Source: JAJDTQ01 sp963422385
Lineage (GTDB): Bacteria; Desulfobacterota; Binatia; UBA9968; JAJDTQ01
Direction of reading: 5' to 3'
Assembly: GCA_963422385.1 (NCBI GenBank)
Contig: OY729432.1
Coordinates: 3,720,001-3,784,000 of the forward strand
Length of the DNA stretch: 64,000 nucleotides
A program made the position numbers and the translations under genes. How positions within the stretch are numbered: position 1 is the first letter of the stretch; each line of letters begins with the position of its first letter. Under the pieces are notes generated by a model. The model saw only the letters and a list, made by a program, of their open reading frames with translations, made no database searches and was not told the origin of the DNA. Shown here piece after piece: positions 45,218 to 53,780 of the stretch.

Positions 45218-46807
45218 CTACCCGGACAGGCTCCGGCGTGGCGGTTTCCGGAGCTCCTGGCGGTCTGCCAGGCCGGGGGCCAGGCCCTCTTCCCGGAGGA
45301 GATTTTTCTGCACTTTGGAGCTGGGGGTCTTCGGCAACTCCCGCCGGTAGTCGAGGTACCGGGGGACCTTGAACGGCGCCAGGTGCTCGGCACAGAACGC
45401 CCAAAGCTGCTCCGGCGGCAGATCCTCAGGCGAGGCTCCGTCCGCCGGCACGATGCATGCCTTGACCTCTTCCTGACGGATGGGGTCCGCCACCGCCACC
45501 ACCGCGCACTCGGCAACAAGCGGATGGGAGGTCAGGACACGTTCCACCTCGGCGGAGGCGATGTTCTCTCCGCTGCGCTTGATCATGTCCTTCTTGCGGT
45601 CGACGAAGTACAGGAACCCGTCTTCGTCCAGGTAGCCGAGGTCGCCGGTGTGGAGCCAGCCGTCCCGAAGAGCCGCGCCCGTCGCCTCGGAGTTCTTGTA
45701 GTACCCCATCATCACGGCCGGACTCTGCTTGACGATCTCCCCCGGCTCCCCGGGGGCGCAGCTCTCCCCTTCCTCGTTGCAGATGCGCAGCCGGTGCACC
45801 TCCGGAGCGATGGCCACGCCGCAACTGCCGAGCTTGCGTCCCGAAGTCTCCAACGGACCGAGAACGCTCAGCAGATCCTCGGTGAGGCTGTACGACGGAA
45901 TCGCGGCGACGCCGAAGCGGCGCTCGAAATCGAGATGCACTTCCGGAGGCAACAACGCCGTCACCTGTCTCAACGATGTGTCGGCGTCCCCCGGATCCGA
46001 CGGCAGGTTCAGCAGAATCCGGGGAATCGTCTGCATGATGCTCGATGTGGTCACACCGTGGGTCCGGACCTCACCCCAGAACCCGGAAGCGCTGAACCGC
46101 TCCTTGAGCACCACCACCCCGCCCACCGACATCATCGCGATGGTCATGTGGCACAGGGCGTTCACGTGGAACAGCGGCATCACCACCAGCACCCGGTCGT
46201 CTTCCGTCCACCCCAATGCCCGGGCCCTGTGGCTCGGGGCGAGGGCGAAGGCGTAGTGCTTCAGCATGACGCCCTTGGGGCGATCGGTGGTGCCGGAAGT
46301 GTAGATGATGGACGCCAGGTCCTCGGGCGACGCCGCCGCAGGTTCAGGCCCCCGGCCGGTGGCTCCGATGAACTCGTCCCACGCCATCAAGCCGTTCCCG
46401 CTGCCGGCACCGAGCGTGACCACGTGCTCCAGCACGGGACAGCCGCCGCGGATGCCCTCGATCACCGGCATGAAGGCATCGGTGGTCAAAAGGCAATGCG
46501 CCTCGGAGTGGGCCAGGAGATACTTCAGCTCGCCGGGCGTCTGCGCCGTGTTGAGGGGAACGAACACACCGCCCGTGCGGGCCATGGCGAATACCGTCCA
46601 GAGAAACTCCGGACAGTTGGGGAGCAGTAGTGCAACCTTCTGTCCGGCCCGGAGGGGCAGCGCCGCGAGAGCCCGCGCCACCTTCTCCATCTCCGCGGCG
46701 AACCCGGCATAGGTCCAGCGCCGGTCCCCGTGGACGAGACAGGGCGCATCGGGCCGCTTGTCGACCCGGTCCGACAGCAGCTCGTTTATTGTCCCGTAAG
46801 CCGTCAT
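45218..46807 (-). CDS. AMP-dependent acyl-CoA synthetase/ligase
   Basis: A 529-residue ANL-superfamily enzyme. The phosphate loop IIYTSGTTDRPKGVMLKHYA is near residue 170, the motif A5-like YKNSEATGAALRDGWLHTGD and LGYLDEDGFLYFVDRKKDMIKRSGENI contain the hinge Asp and adenylate-binding residues, and the C-terminal Lys region is LPKTPSSKVQKNLLRE. It activates a carboxylic acid as its CoA thioester. In this setting an aromatic acid is likely. ATG 46807 is chosen over the longer frame. Divergent from the aldolase gene at 46923. Confidence 0.88.
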   Translation of the reverse strand: MTAYGTINELLSDRVDKRPDAPCLVHGDRRWTYAGFAAEMEKVARALAALPLRAGQKVALLLPNCPEFLWTVFAMARTGGVFVPLNTAQTPGELKYLLAHSEAHCLLTTDAFMPVIEGIRGGCPVLEHVVTLGAGSGNGLMAWDEFIGATGRGPEPAAASPEDLASIIYTSGTTDRPKGVMLKHYAFALAPSHRARALGWTEDDRVLVVMPLFHVNALCHMTIAMMSVGGVVVLKERFSASGFWGEVRTHGVTTSSIMQTIPRILLNLPSDPGDADTSLRQVTALLPPEVHLDFERRFGVAAIPSYSLTEDLLSVLGPLETSGRKLGSCGVAIAPEVHRLRICNEEGESCAPGEPGEIVKQSPAVMMGYYKNSEATGAALRDGWLHTGDLGYLDEDGFLYFVDRKKDMIKRSGENIASAEVERVLTSHPLVAECAVVAVADPIRQEEVKACIVPADGASPEDLPPEQLWAFCAEHLAPFKVPRYLDYRRELPKTPSSKVQKNLLREEGLAPGLADRQELRKPPRRSLSG

Positions 46808-46922
46808 CGATGGGCCTGACCATAGATCAAGGCTGTGGTCCTTGCAATCGACCCGTGTTCCTTGACACCTTGCCGCGTACACGGTTTACACGGTTGCATG
46901 AATCAACCCTTCGGAGTGGACC

Positions 46923-47687
46923 ATGGATGAATCGTTGCAGACCCTCCGGCGCAAGATCGCGCTGGGCACGCGTATCCTTGCCAGCCAGGGATGCCTGGGC
47001 GACATACTGGGGCATCTGTCGGTGCGCGTTCCGGGCACGGACCAGATGTTCATCCGGTGCCTCGGCGACGAGGAGAGGGGTTTGCTCTACACCGACGTGC
47101 GCCACGTGCGCCGGGTGGGCTTCGACCGCACGGTGGAGCAGGTGGAAGGGTATCGGGTGCCGCTGGAGCTACCGATCCACGGGGAGCTCTACAAGGTGCG
47201 CCCCGAAGCCCGGGCCGTCCTTCACGCCCATCCCTACCACTGTCTCGTGGCCACCATCGCCGGCCTCGCGCTGCGGCCCATCTACGGCTCCTACGACCCC
47301 CTGGGCCTCGGCGCCGCCATCCAGGGAATCCCCGTCTATCCCAGATCGGTGCTCATCGACAGCCCGGAGCTGGCCGCGGAACTCATCGCCGCCATGGGCG
47401 ACCGGGATTGCTGTCTCATGCGCGGGCACGGCCTCACCGTCGTCGGGCCCACGGTTGAAGCCGTGACCCTGCTGGCGCTGCGCCTGGAGATGCTGGCGAA
47501 GGTCACCCTGGACGCCGCCCGCGCCGGCGGCGGGACACCGGCGCCGCTTCCCCAGGCGGACCTCGACGCCTTCGCCTTCGTCGTGGAAGGGGGCCTCCAG
47601 GCCGCCGTGTCAAAAGTCTACGAGTGGACCTGGAACCACTACGCTCAACGCGTGGCCGATACAGTGGGGTTGCCGGCTGAAGAGTGA
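46923..47687 (+). CDS. Class II aldolase/adducin family protein
   Basis: A 254-residue aldolase. GCLGDILGHLSVRVPGTDQM aligns with the start of L-fuculose-phosphate aldolase-type enzymes. Metal-binding histidines occur in AVLHAHPYHCLVAT (HxHP) and the third in LMRGHGLTVVGPTVEAVTLL. The family splits or decarboxylates hydroxy-keto acids using zinc. In the aromatic block it may act on a ring-cleavage product or be a carboxylase-like relative. Divergent from the acyl-CoA ligase gene, sharing a 115-bp promoter region. Confidence 0.87.
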   Translation: MDESLQTLRRKIALGTRILASQGCLGDILGHLSVRVPGTDQMFIRCLGDEERGLLYTDVRHVRRVGFDRTVEQVEGYRVPLELPIHGELYKVRPEARAVLHAHPYHCLVATIAGLALRPIYGSYDPLGLGAAIQGIPVYPRSVLIDSPELAAELIAAMGDRDCCLMRGHGLTVVGPTVEAVTLLALRLEMLAKVTLDAARAGGGTPAPLPQADLDAFAFVVEGGLQAAVSKVYEWTWNHYAQRVADTVGLPAEE

Positions 47688-47750
47688 CGGCGGTCGCTCG
47701 TCGGAGTGCGCTCGGGAAGATAACGGAGCCCGCGAGAGGGTGAGCGTCGG

Positions 47751-48638
47751 TCAGGATTCCGGAGGAACCACCGTCACCTCGTCGGTAATGTCGAACCGCA
47801 TCAAATCCTCGCCCATGACCAGCTCGCCCGCGTAGCCCGCTTTGGTTCGCTCGATAATCTCCCTGCGCTCGATGCCATAGGAGACCACGTGGGTGAAAGC
47901 GGCGACCTTGGGTTTCACCTGGGAGAAGACCGAAGCCGCTTCCTCCGGCGAGGTGTGGTGTCCGATGATGTGCGCCAGCCGCTCGGACCGCTGAAGTTCC
48001 TCGGGTGGCGCGGCGGCCACCTCATGCACCAGCAGGTCCACGCCCCGGGCGAACTCGATGAGGTTCTCGCTGTAGCGGGTGTCGCCGGAAAGCACCGCGG
48101 ACCGGCCCGCGTAGTCGATGCGATAGCCGAACGCCGGCTTGATGGGAGCGTGGTCCACGTCGAAGACGGTGATGCGTAGACCGCCCTCCTCGTAGACCAG
48201 GCCCTGCTCCACGTCTTCGGCGATCACTTCGACGCCGCCGGGGTCGAGCCGCTCGTCCACGTCACGGCGCAGGTGGACGTCGAATTCGAAGGCCTCCGCC
48301 AGCCTGGACATCATATGGCGGGTCCCCTCCGGCCCCCACACGCGCAACGGCTCGTTGCCGCGACCGAAGATCCACGGGGTCAACCAGAAATCCGGGATGC
48401 CGACGATATGATCCGAGTGGAGGTGGGTGAGAAACAGGTACTTCAGCTCGCCCAAGGGAACTCCCGCTTCATCCAGGCGCTGCAGCGTACACCGGCCGCA
48501 GTCGAAAACGAACCGCTTGCCGCCGGCCTCCACCAGCGCCGCCGGGCCCGTGCGTCCCGGCTGGGGCTTGGGGCGACCCGTGCCGAGGAGGGTCACCCGA
48601 AGCGCGTCCGGTCTTTGCCGAGTACGCCCCACGTTCAC
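47751..48638 (-). CDS. MBL fold metallo-hydrolase (RNase Z-like)
   Basis: A 295-residue metallo-beta-lactamase-fold protein. FLTHLHSDHIVGIPDFWLTP is the metal motif HxHSDH; AVLSGDTRYSENLIEFARGV and the later HEVAAAPPEELQRSE supply Asp and His. The N-terminal LLGTGRPKPQPGRTGPAALV is like RNase Z and related small hydrolases. GTG 48638 overlaps the ligB stop (GTGA), so the two are coupled and the extended frame to 48752 is rejected. Being joined to ligAB suggests hydrolysis of a ring-cleavage lactone or ester. Confidence 0.85.
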   Translation of the reverse strand: MNVGRTRQRPDALRVTLLGTGRPKPQPGRTGPAALVEAGGKRFVFDCGRCTLQRLDEAGVPLGELKYLFLTHLHSDHIVGIPDFWLTPWIFGRGNEPLRVWGPEGTRHMMSRLAEAFEFDVHLRRDVDERLDPGGVEVIAEDVEQGLVYEEGGLRITVFDVDHAPIKPAFGYRIDYAGRSAVLSGDTRYSENLIEFARGVDLLVHEVAAAPPEELQRSERLAHIIGHHTSPEEAASVFSQVKPKVAAFTHVVSYGIERREIIERTKAGYAGELVMGEDLMRFDITDEVTVVPPES

Positions 48639-49483
48639 GACTTCGCGGCGTCTTCCAGGAGCAACAGGCCCATCCCCGTCAACATGGGAGCATAATAGTT
48701 CTGATGCACCAGCCTCACCTCCGGGGACATGGCGCCGCGCATACCCAACCACATGATCATCTCCACCGCCTCGGCGCCTCCCTGCACCATGTACTCATGG
48801 TGGGACAGCGTCACCAGTTCCTCCGGCCCGTTCACGATGCGATCCATGAACCGCCGGTCCCACTCCTCGTTGCGGAAGCCGAAACGCTCGCCGTGGAGCT
48901 GGTGCGACAACCCGCCGGTGCCGAGCACGGCCACGCGGACGTCCCGCGGATAGCTCTCAACGGCCTTGCGCAGAGCCTGTCCGAGCCTCCACAGCCGACG
49001 CGCCGTGGGCAGCGGATGTTGCACCACGTTGACCGCCACCGGCAGCACCTTGATGTCCCACCGGGGCTCGTTGGACCAGAGCAGCGGCAACGGGGTGAGC
49101 AGGCCGTGGTCCACCGCCAGCTCCTGGCACACCGTCATGTCGAACTCGCTCTCCCGGATCAGCGACTCGGCCACGTGCCAGGAGAACTCGGGGTCGCCGG
49201 GAACGGGCTGTAGCGGGCGCGGTCCCCAGCCCTCATCGCCGGGCGGATAGTTGTCGGCCACGCCCATGGCGAAGGTGGGGTACTTGTCGAAGAAGAAGTC
49301 CGTGCCATGGTCGTTGTAGATGAAGATGGCCACGTCGATACGGGCCTCCCGGAGCCATTCCATGGCCGGCCGGTAGCCGTCGAACAGCGGCTTCCACTCG
49401 GGTGCTTCCTGCCTGCCCTGATCGAACGCCGCACCCACCGCGGGCACGTGCGACGATCCGATTCCCGCGACGATCTTGCCCAT
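48635..49483 (-). CDS. ligB: Protocatechuate 4,5-dioxygenase-type extradiol dioxygenase, beta subunit
   Basis: A 282-residue class III extradiol dioxygenase. The candidate Fe(II) histidines are His12 (GIGSSHVPAVG) and His59 (NDHGTDFFFDK), with Glu and another His (LSHQLHGERFGF) later. It is one base from ligA upstream and overlaps the MBL gene downstream. LigAB opens protocatechuate between C4 and C5 to 4-carboxy-2-hydroxymuconate semialdehyde; here gallate or another substituted catechol is equally possible. A second LigB-like protein is encoded at 38987. Confidence 0.92.
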   Translation of the reverse strand: MGKIVAGIGSSHVPAVGAAFDQGRQEAPEWKPLFDGYRPAMEWLREARIDVAIFIYNDHGTDFFFDKYPTFAMGVADNYPPGDEGWGPRPLQPVPGDPEFSWHVAESLIRESEFDMTVCQELAVDHGLLTPLPLLWSNEPRWDIKVLPVAVNVVQHPLPTARRLWRLGQALRKAVESYPRDVRVAVLGTGGLSHQLHGERFGFRNEEWDRRFMDRIVNGPEELVTLSHHEYMVQGGAEAVEMIMWLGMRGAMSPEVRLVHQNYYAPMLTGMGLLLLEDAAKS

Positions 49484-49484
49484 G

Positions 49485-49847
49485 CTACCTGGCCCCCTGG
49501 ACCTTTCGTGTGTTCAGGAACTCGTCCAGACTCTGCCCGCGGAACGCCGCCCCGATGTGCTGCAGGCTGTCGCCCGTCACCGAGCCCATCTTGTACATCA
49601 CGTAGATGTTGGCCCCGCCTTCGCGGGCCAACGCCAGCCAATCCTTCTCGCGTATCTTCCGCTTCTCCCAATCGGAGAGACCGAAGCGGCCCATCAGCGC
49701 CTCGGCGTCCTCCTTGAAGGCCGCCCGGTTCTCGGCCTTGTTGAGGGAGAAGAAGAACTTGTTGAGACGATAGCCCCTGCGCGACAGCGCCCCGTCGAAC
49801 ACGTAGGTCCCCTCGATCTTCTGCGCGTCCTGCCGAGACTCGCTCAT
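49485..49847 (-). CDS. ligA: Protocatechuate 4,5-dioxygenase-type, alpha subunit
   Basis: A 120-residue helical LigA-domain protein. LSRRGYRLNKFFFSLNKAEN and DWLALAREGGANIYVMYKMG are diagnostic of the LigA fold, which covers the LigB active site. ATG 49847 has a GGAGGGAGC ribosome-binding site; a GTG one codon earlier is possible. It is the first gene of a ligA-ligB-MBL unit on the minus strand. Length is as expected. Confidence 0.92.
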   Translation of the reverse strand: MSESRQDAQKIEGTYVFDGALSRRGYRLNKFFFSLNKAENRAAFKEDAEALMGRFGLSDWEKRKIREKDWLALAREGGANIYVMYKMGSVTGDSLQHIGAAFRGQSLDEFLNTRKVQGAR

Positions 49848-50057
49848 CACGCTCCCTCCAGCAACAAGATGTTTCGGACAAGTGGAAACCCGAGCATAAA
49901 ATGATTGGAATACTTGGTCAACTCCGAGAGTCGCCCCCTTTCTTCGGGCAGCCTCCTGGTGTCCAGGGATACATTGGGGGTGACTTGTGAAAACCCGTTG
50001 ATGCCGTACAAGCGGTCCGTTATACTCCATGATGTCGGAGCGAGGATGTCATAAAAC

Positions 50058-50083
50058 AAGGGACTTCCTGAAGGGACTTCCTG
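50058..50083. repeat. Perfect tandem duplication of 13 bp
   Basis: Two adjacent copies of 'aagggacttcctg' lie at 50058-50070 and 50071-50083. They sit in the leader of the small gene at 50117, in the divergent region with ligA. Looks like recent replication slippage. Confidence 0.9.
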
Positions 50084-50116
50084 TTGTCCCAGCCAGAGCA
50101 TCCGGATCCCGGACCG

Positions 50117-50338
50117 ATGGCCATGAGACTTCAAATCGGCGAACGGTGGGCCGAACGCCTCTGCAAGCTCCGGGAATCCGGGATGGGCTATCAGCGAGTC
50201 GATGTCCGGCTCAATGACGGCAACAAGGTCGAAGGGGTTCTCGTTTTCAACGCCGAGGAACTGGAGTGGCCTGCCGCATACTCCCCGATCACATCCAACG
50301 ACATTGCGGAGATTCAACTCGGTCATCGCGGAGAGTGA
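50117..50338 (+). CDS. Small conserved hypothetical protein
   Basis: A 73-residue protein (start ATG 50117; ATG 50123 also possible). It contains SGMGYQRVDVRLNDGNKVEG and VLVFNAEELEWP, and ends SNDIAEIQLGHRGE. I recall similar small proteins with the pattern GMGYQ-V-V-L-DG-V-G-VFN-E, but know no function. It has no signal peptide or cysteine pairs. A minus-strand open frame overlaps it but has no family features. It lies upstream of the ThDP enzyme gene and may be cotranscribed with it. Confidence 0.6.
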   Translation: MAMRLQIGERWAERLCKLRESGMGYQRVDVRLNDGNKVEGVLVFNAEELEWPAAYSPITSNDIAEIQLGHRGE

Positions 50339-50432
50339 CGCCCTTTAACGCAACGGTTATGGCCGGCATCCACCCTCCAGGCGCTGCCTTTACATTAACC
50401 CGTCACCAGGATTCCCTCCGGAGACCTCGAAC

Positions 50433-52187
50433 ATGCCGGGACCTCGTTTCGAAGACGTGACCGTGGCCAACGGCGCTGAAGCCTTTCTGGCGCAGATCAA
50501 CGCCAACCCCGACGTGGACTACATCTTCGCCAACACCGGCACGGACCACGGCCCGATCCTCGAGGCCTTGGCCAAGATGCACCGCAGCGAGTCCAAGGGA
50601 GCGGAAATCATCGTTGTGCCCCACGAGCAGGCCGCGGTTTCCATGGCCCACGGATACTACTGCGCTTCGGGCAAGCCGCAGGTGGTGCTCGTGCACACCC
50701 TGCCCGGCACCGCCAACGGCCTCGGGGGGCTCATGAACGCCAAGGCGTGCCAGGTGCCGCTGCTGTTCGTGGCGGGCCGGACCCCGGTCACCGAGGGCGA
50801 AGTGGCGGGCGGCAAGAGCCGCCACATCCACTGGCGCCAGGAATCCCGGGACCAGGGCGGCATCGTGCGCGAGTTCGTCAAGTGGGACTACGAGAACCGC
50901 GCCAACGAGCAACTCGGCGCCATCGTCCCCAGGGCCTTCAAGATCGCCATGGCGGAACCCAGGGGTCCGGTGTACCTGTCGCTGCCGCGGGAGTGGCTGT
51001 ACGAGTCCATGGAAACCACCCGAGTATCCGCGGACGTGTTCAGGCCACCCACCAAGTATCAGACTCCCGTCGGAGACCTCGATCAGGCGGCCGAGATCCT
51101 CATGGGAGCGGCCGACCCTGTTATCGTGACGCGCTACCTCGGGAAAACCCCCGCGGCGGTCCAGCCGCTGGTGGACCTGGCCGACCTGCTGGCGATTCCG
51201 GTGGTCCAGCACCCGCAGTCGCCGTACATGAACTTCCCGTCCAGCCATCCGTGCCACGCCGGCCACGACGTCGACGGTCACATCAAACGGGCGGACGTGG
51301 TCTTTCTCATCGACATCGACGTGCCGTGGACGCCGGCCACCCGGGACAAGCTCCGGCCCGAGGCCACGGTGTTGCAACTCGAGGTGGACCCGCTCTTCTC
51401 CTCCATTCCAGTGTGGGGCTTCCCGGTGGACCACGCCATGACCGGATCGTCCGACGTCACGCTGCCGGTGCTCAACGGCCTGATCCGGCAAGGCCTCGAT
51501 GGCTCGGACGCTTTGATGAAAGCGGTGGGGGAACGTCGGGCTCGGGTCACCGCCGCGCATGACCGGACGCGGACGGAGCTGGCCGCGCGGATCGAGAAAG
51601 TGAAGGACGAGCGGCCCATCCACCCCCTGTGGGTGTCCAGGTGCATCGCCGACGTGGTGGACGAAAAGACCCTCGTCATGGGGGAAGCCGTGACCTCGCC
51701 CCTGGGGCCGGTGCTCGGACTGGAGCGGCCCGGATCGTTCTTCGATCAGGCGCCCGCCGGCCATCTGGGATGGGGGATGGGAGCCGCCATCGGCGCCAAG
51801 CTGGCGGCACCCGATCACACGGTCATCGCGTGCGAGGGCGACGGCTCCTACATGTTCTGCGTCCCCACCGCCTGCCACTTCACCGCGCAGAAATACCAAG
51901 TCCCGTTCCTCACCGTCATCTACAACAACCAGGCATGGAACGCGACGCTCAGCACCGTTCGCGAGCTGTACCCCGACGGCGTCGCCCATCAGTCCCGGAA
52001 CTTTCCGGGCACGGACCTGACGCCGTCGCCACAGTTCGAGTTGACCGCACGGGCGTGTGGCGCCCATGCGGAGCGCGTGGAGGATCCCGGGGAACTGCCG
52101 GCGGCGCTGGAGCGCGGCCTCAAGGCCGTGAAGGAAGAGCGGCGCCAGGCCCTGGTCAACGTCATCTGCCGCAATCCGGCCGGCTGA
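50433..52187 (+). CDS. ThDP-dependent acetolactate synthase-like enzyme
   Basis: A 584-residue thiamine diphosphate enzyme. The catalytic Glu is in VVPHEQAAVSMAHGYYCASG and the ThDP/Mg2+ motif is VIACEGDGSYMFCVPTACHF ending YNNQAWN. It lacks an IlvN-like regulatory gene, so it is unlikely to be a biosynthetic acetolactate synthase. Shares only general architecture with the 43194 enzyme. Together with ligAB and the class II aldolase it may process 2-keto acids from ring cleavage. An ABM-domain protein gene follows after about 150 bp. Confidence 0.87.
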   Translation: MPGPRFEDVTVANGAEAFLAQINANPDVDYIFANTGTDHGPILEALAKMHRSESKGAEIIVVPHEQAAVSMAHGYYCASGKPQVVLVHTLPGTANGLGGLMNAKACQVPLLFVAGRTPVTEGEVAGGKSRHIHWRQESRDQGGIVREFVKWDYENRANEQLGAIVPRAFKIAMAEPRGPVYLSLPREWLYESMETTRVSADVFRPPTKYQTPVGDLDQAAEILMGAADPVIVTRYLGKTPAAVQPLVDLADLLAIPVVQHPQSPYMNFPSSHPCHAGHDVDGHIKRADVVFLIDIDVPWTPATRDKLRPEATVLQLEVDPLFSSIPVWGFPVDHAMTGSSDVTLPVLNGLIRQGLDGSDALMKAVGERRARVTAAHDRTRTELAARIEKVKDERPIHPLWVSRCIADVVDEKTLVMGEAVTSPLGPVLGLERPGSFFDQAPAGHLGWGMGAAIGAKLAAPDHTVIACEGDGSYMFCVPTACHFTAQKYQVPFLTVIYNNQAWNATLSTVRELYPDGVAHQSRNFPGTDLTPSPQFELTARACGAHAERVEDPGELPAALERGLKAVKEERRQALVNVICRNPAG

Positions 52188-52336
52188 GCCGGACTCTTGG
52201 CCAAAAGTTTGCGGACCCTCCGGTTTCGCGTCTACAATGAAGACGGTGAGGCATCGGGAGTCGAGGGAGATACCGAAGGCAGGATCGGGAACAGGCCCCG
52301 CGCCCTTTCGGACAACGGTCTGTCAGGAGAAAAGCC

Positions 52337-52654
52337 ATGATCTGCAGAATATTCTGGGGCAAGCTCCGACTCGGAATGTGGACGGAATACGAGCGGTACT
52401 ACAACGAGGTGGTGGTTCCGGCCACGGCGAAAATGCCGGGTTTTCGCGGACGCCAACTGCTCCGAAGCTCCGAGAATCCCGACGAAGGGATTTCCCTCAC
52501 CTTCTGGGAGACGAAACAGGACATGGAGCAATACATCCGGAGCCAGACCCGGGCCGACATCGCCAAGGGAGCGGAGAGCATGTACACCGGCGAGTACTGG
52601 GTCAAGGACTTCGAGGTGAAATCGCTTTCGCTCCTGTCGCTGGGCAACGTGTGA
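52337..52654 (+). CDS. ABM-like (antibiotic biosynthesis monooxygenase-type) small protein
   Basis: A 105-residue protein of the dimeric alpha-beta barrel type. KLRLGMWTEYERYYNEVVVP, MPGFRGRQLLRSSENPDEGI and SLTFWETKQDMEQYIRSQTR reproduce the ABM pattern. The family includes haem-degrading and quinol monooxygenases as well as proteins of unknown function; no cofactor residues are diagnostic here. It follows the ThDP enzyme on the same strand. Confidence 0.75.
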   Translation: MICRIFWGKLRLGMWTEYERYYNEVVVPATAKMPGFRGRQLLRSSENPDEGISLTFWETKQDMEQYIRSQTRADIAKGAESMYTGEYWVKDFEVKSLSLLSLGNV

Positions 52655-52703
52655 GCCGTCTCTGACGAGCGACGCACGCGGCTCCTGGAAAGCGTGGTGG
52701 AAC

Positions 52704-52814
52704 ATGAAACGCATCGGCCTGATATCGCCCAGCATCCGTGACGAGTTCCTCACGGACTTCTACCGGAGCCTGCGCGAATTCCAGGGTGATATGGGGTCTG
52801 CCGCCCGACCATGA
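52704..52814 (+). pseudogene. Short N-terminal remnant of a larger gene (36 codons)
   Basis: ATG 52704 begins MKRIGLISPSIRDEFLTDFY and the frame ends after 36 residues at TGA 52812. The start resembles the opening strand of Asp/Glu racemase or maleate-isomerase-like proteins (KRIGLI-P), but no further homology can be followed. A GGTGG precedes it. The sequence then runs into the convergent hydrolase gene. It is probably the stub left by a deletion, or a small ORF by chance. Confidence 0.35.
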
Positions 52815-52860
52815 AGCTGAACCAGCCAGTGGAAGGGTACGGCAGGCTGCCGACTCGGCT

Positions 52861-53703
52861 CTAGGCGACGTTCTCCTTGAGCCAACCGTCGAGGGCGTCG
52901 ATCATGAAGGCATCGCAGCCGGAGTAGAAGTGATTGGCGCCGGGGACGATGATGCAGGTGCCGCGCTCGGGTCCCGCGGACTCGGTGAGCTCCCGCGCGT
53001 ATTCGCGGAAATAGGCCGCCTCCATCTCTCCTGCCGTCACCAGCAACGGACACCCGAGCTTTGCGGCATGCCGGCGCACGTCGTTGGTCTCGTGGCGGCC
53101 GTACTTGCTGACGTAGGTCCTGTAGGTGAAGAGTCCCGTGGCGCCGCTTGCGGGCGCCCGCAAGTATTCCTCCCCCCGACCCTCCGCCACCCGGCCCTCG
53201 GCGTTCGCCATGCGTGCCTCGAACTCGGGGTCCTCCACCGCCCGGGCGGCGTAGAACTGCCTGGGCGCGGAACAAGAGATCACGCCGACCACGTCTTCGC
53301 GGCGGCGTGTGCCCTGGTAGTAGAGGGACTTGACCGAGCCCAGGCTGTGCCCCACCAGCACGAAGCGCGCGTAGCCCTCCTGCTTCATCCGGTCGATGGC
53401 CGCGTCCACGTCCAGCACGCACTCCTCGAAGTTCTCGTAGGTCGCGCCTCGAAAAGCCGTCAGGTCGCCGCCCCGGGCAATCCAGTCATGTCCGCGGCTG
53501 TTGATGGAGAAGGCATGGTGGCCGCGTCCCGCCAGCGCCTCGGCAAACACCGGCAGCGGTCCGGTATAGAAATTCATGGCCACGCCGTGGATCATTACCA
53601 GCGCCAGGTCGGGTTGCGGTGACGCATCCGCGCGAAACAAAAGCCCGTGCAGTGTCTCCCGGTCCGAGGTCATGAACGAAAGCAACTCGGCGTTCCCTGA
53701 CAT
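52861..53703 (-). CDS. Alpha/beta hydrolase
   Basis: A 280-residue alpha/beta hydrolase with MIHGVAMNFYTGPLPVFAEA near the oxyanion hole, and nucleophile elbow VLVGHSLGSVKSLYYQGT (GHSLG, Ser near 117). A later GANHFYSG supplies the catalytic His. The Asp lies in the intervening part. Substrate unknown; the family includes esterases and lactonases. Upstream lies the M1 aminopeptidase on the same strand, with a repeat element between them. Confidence 0.85.
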   Translation of the reverse strand: MSGNAELLSFMTSDRETLHGLLFRADASPQPDLALVMIHGVAMNFYTGPLPVFAEALAGRGHHAFSINSRGHDWIARGGDLTAFRGATYENFEECVLDVDAAIDRMKQEGYARFVLVGHSLGSVKSLYYQGTRRREDVVGVISCSAPRQFYAARAVEDPEFEARMANAEGRVAEGRGEEYLRAPASGATGLFTYRTYVSKYGRHETNDVRRHAAKLGCPLLVTAGEMEAAYFREYARELTESAGPERGTCIIVPGANHFYSGCDAFMIDALDGWLKENVA

Positions 53704-53754
53704 GAACTCTCTCCTGTTTGACCGCGTTGCCCCGAGCGGGGCAGTAGCCCGAAC

Positions 53755-53780
53755 AGGGGCGGGTTCAAAACCCGTCCCTA
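53755..53780. repeat. Dispersed palindromic repeat, copy 3
   Basis: Reads 'aggggcgggttcaaaacccg' plus 'tccct', matching copies at 11511-11535 and 20421-20445. It runs into the stop codon (53778-53780) of the aminopeptidase gene, so may serve as its 3' hairpin. Confidence 0.65.

Noticed and set aside
49847..50326. 160-codon minus-strand frame overlapping the 50117 gene
   Set aside because: Looks moderately protein-like, but overlaps the better supported small gene and the ligA leader, and shows no recognisable motif.
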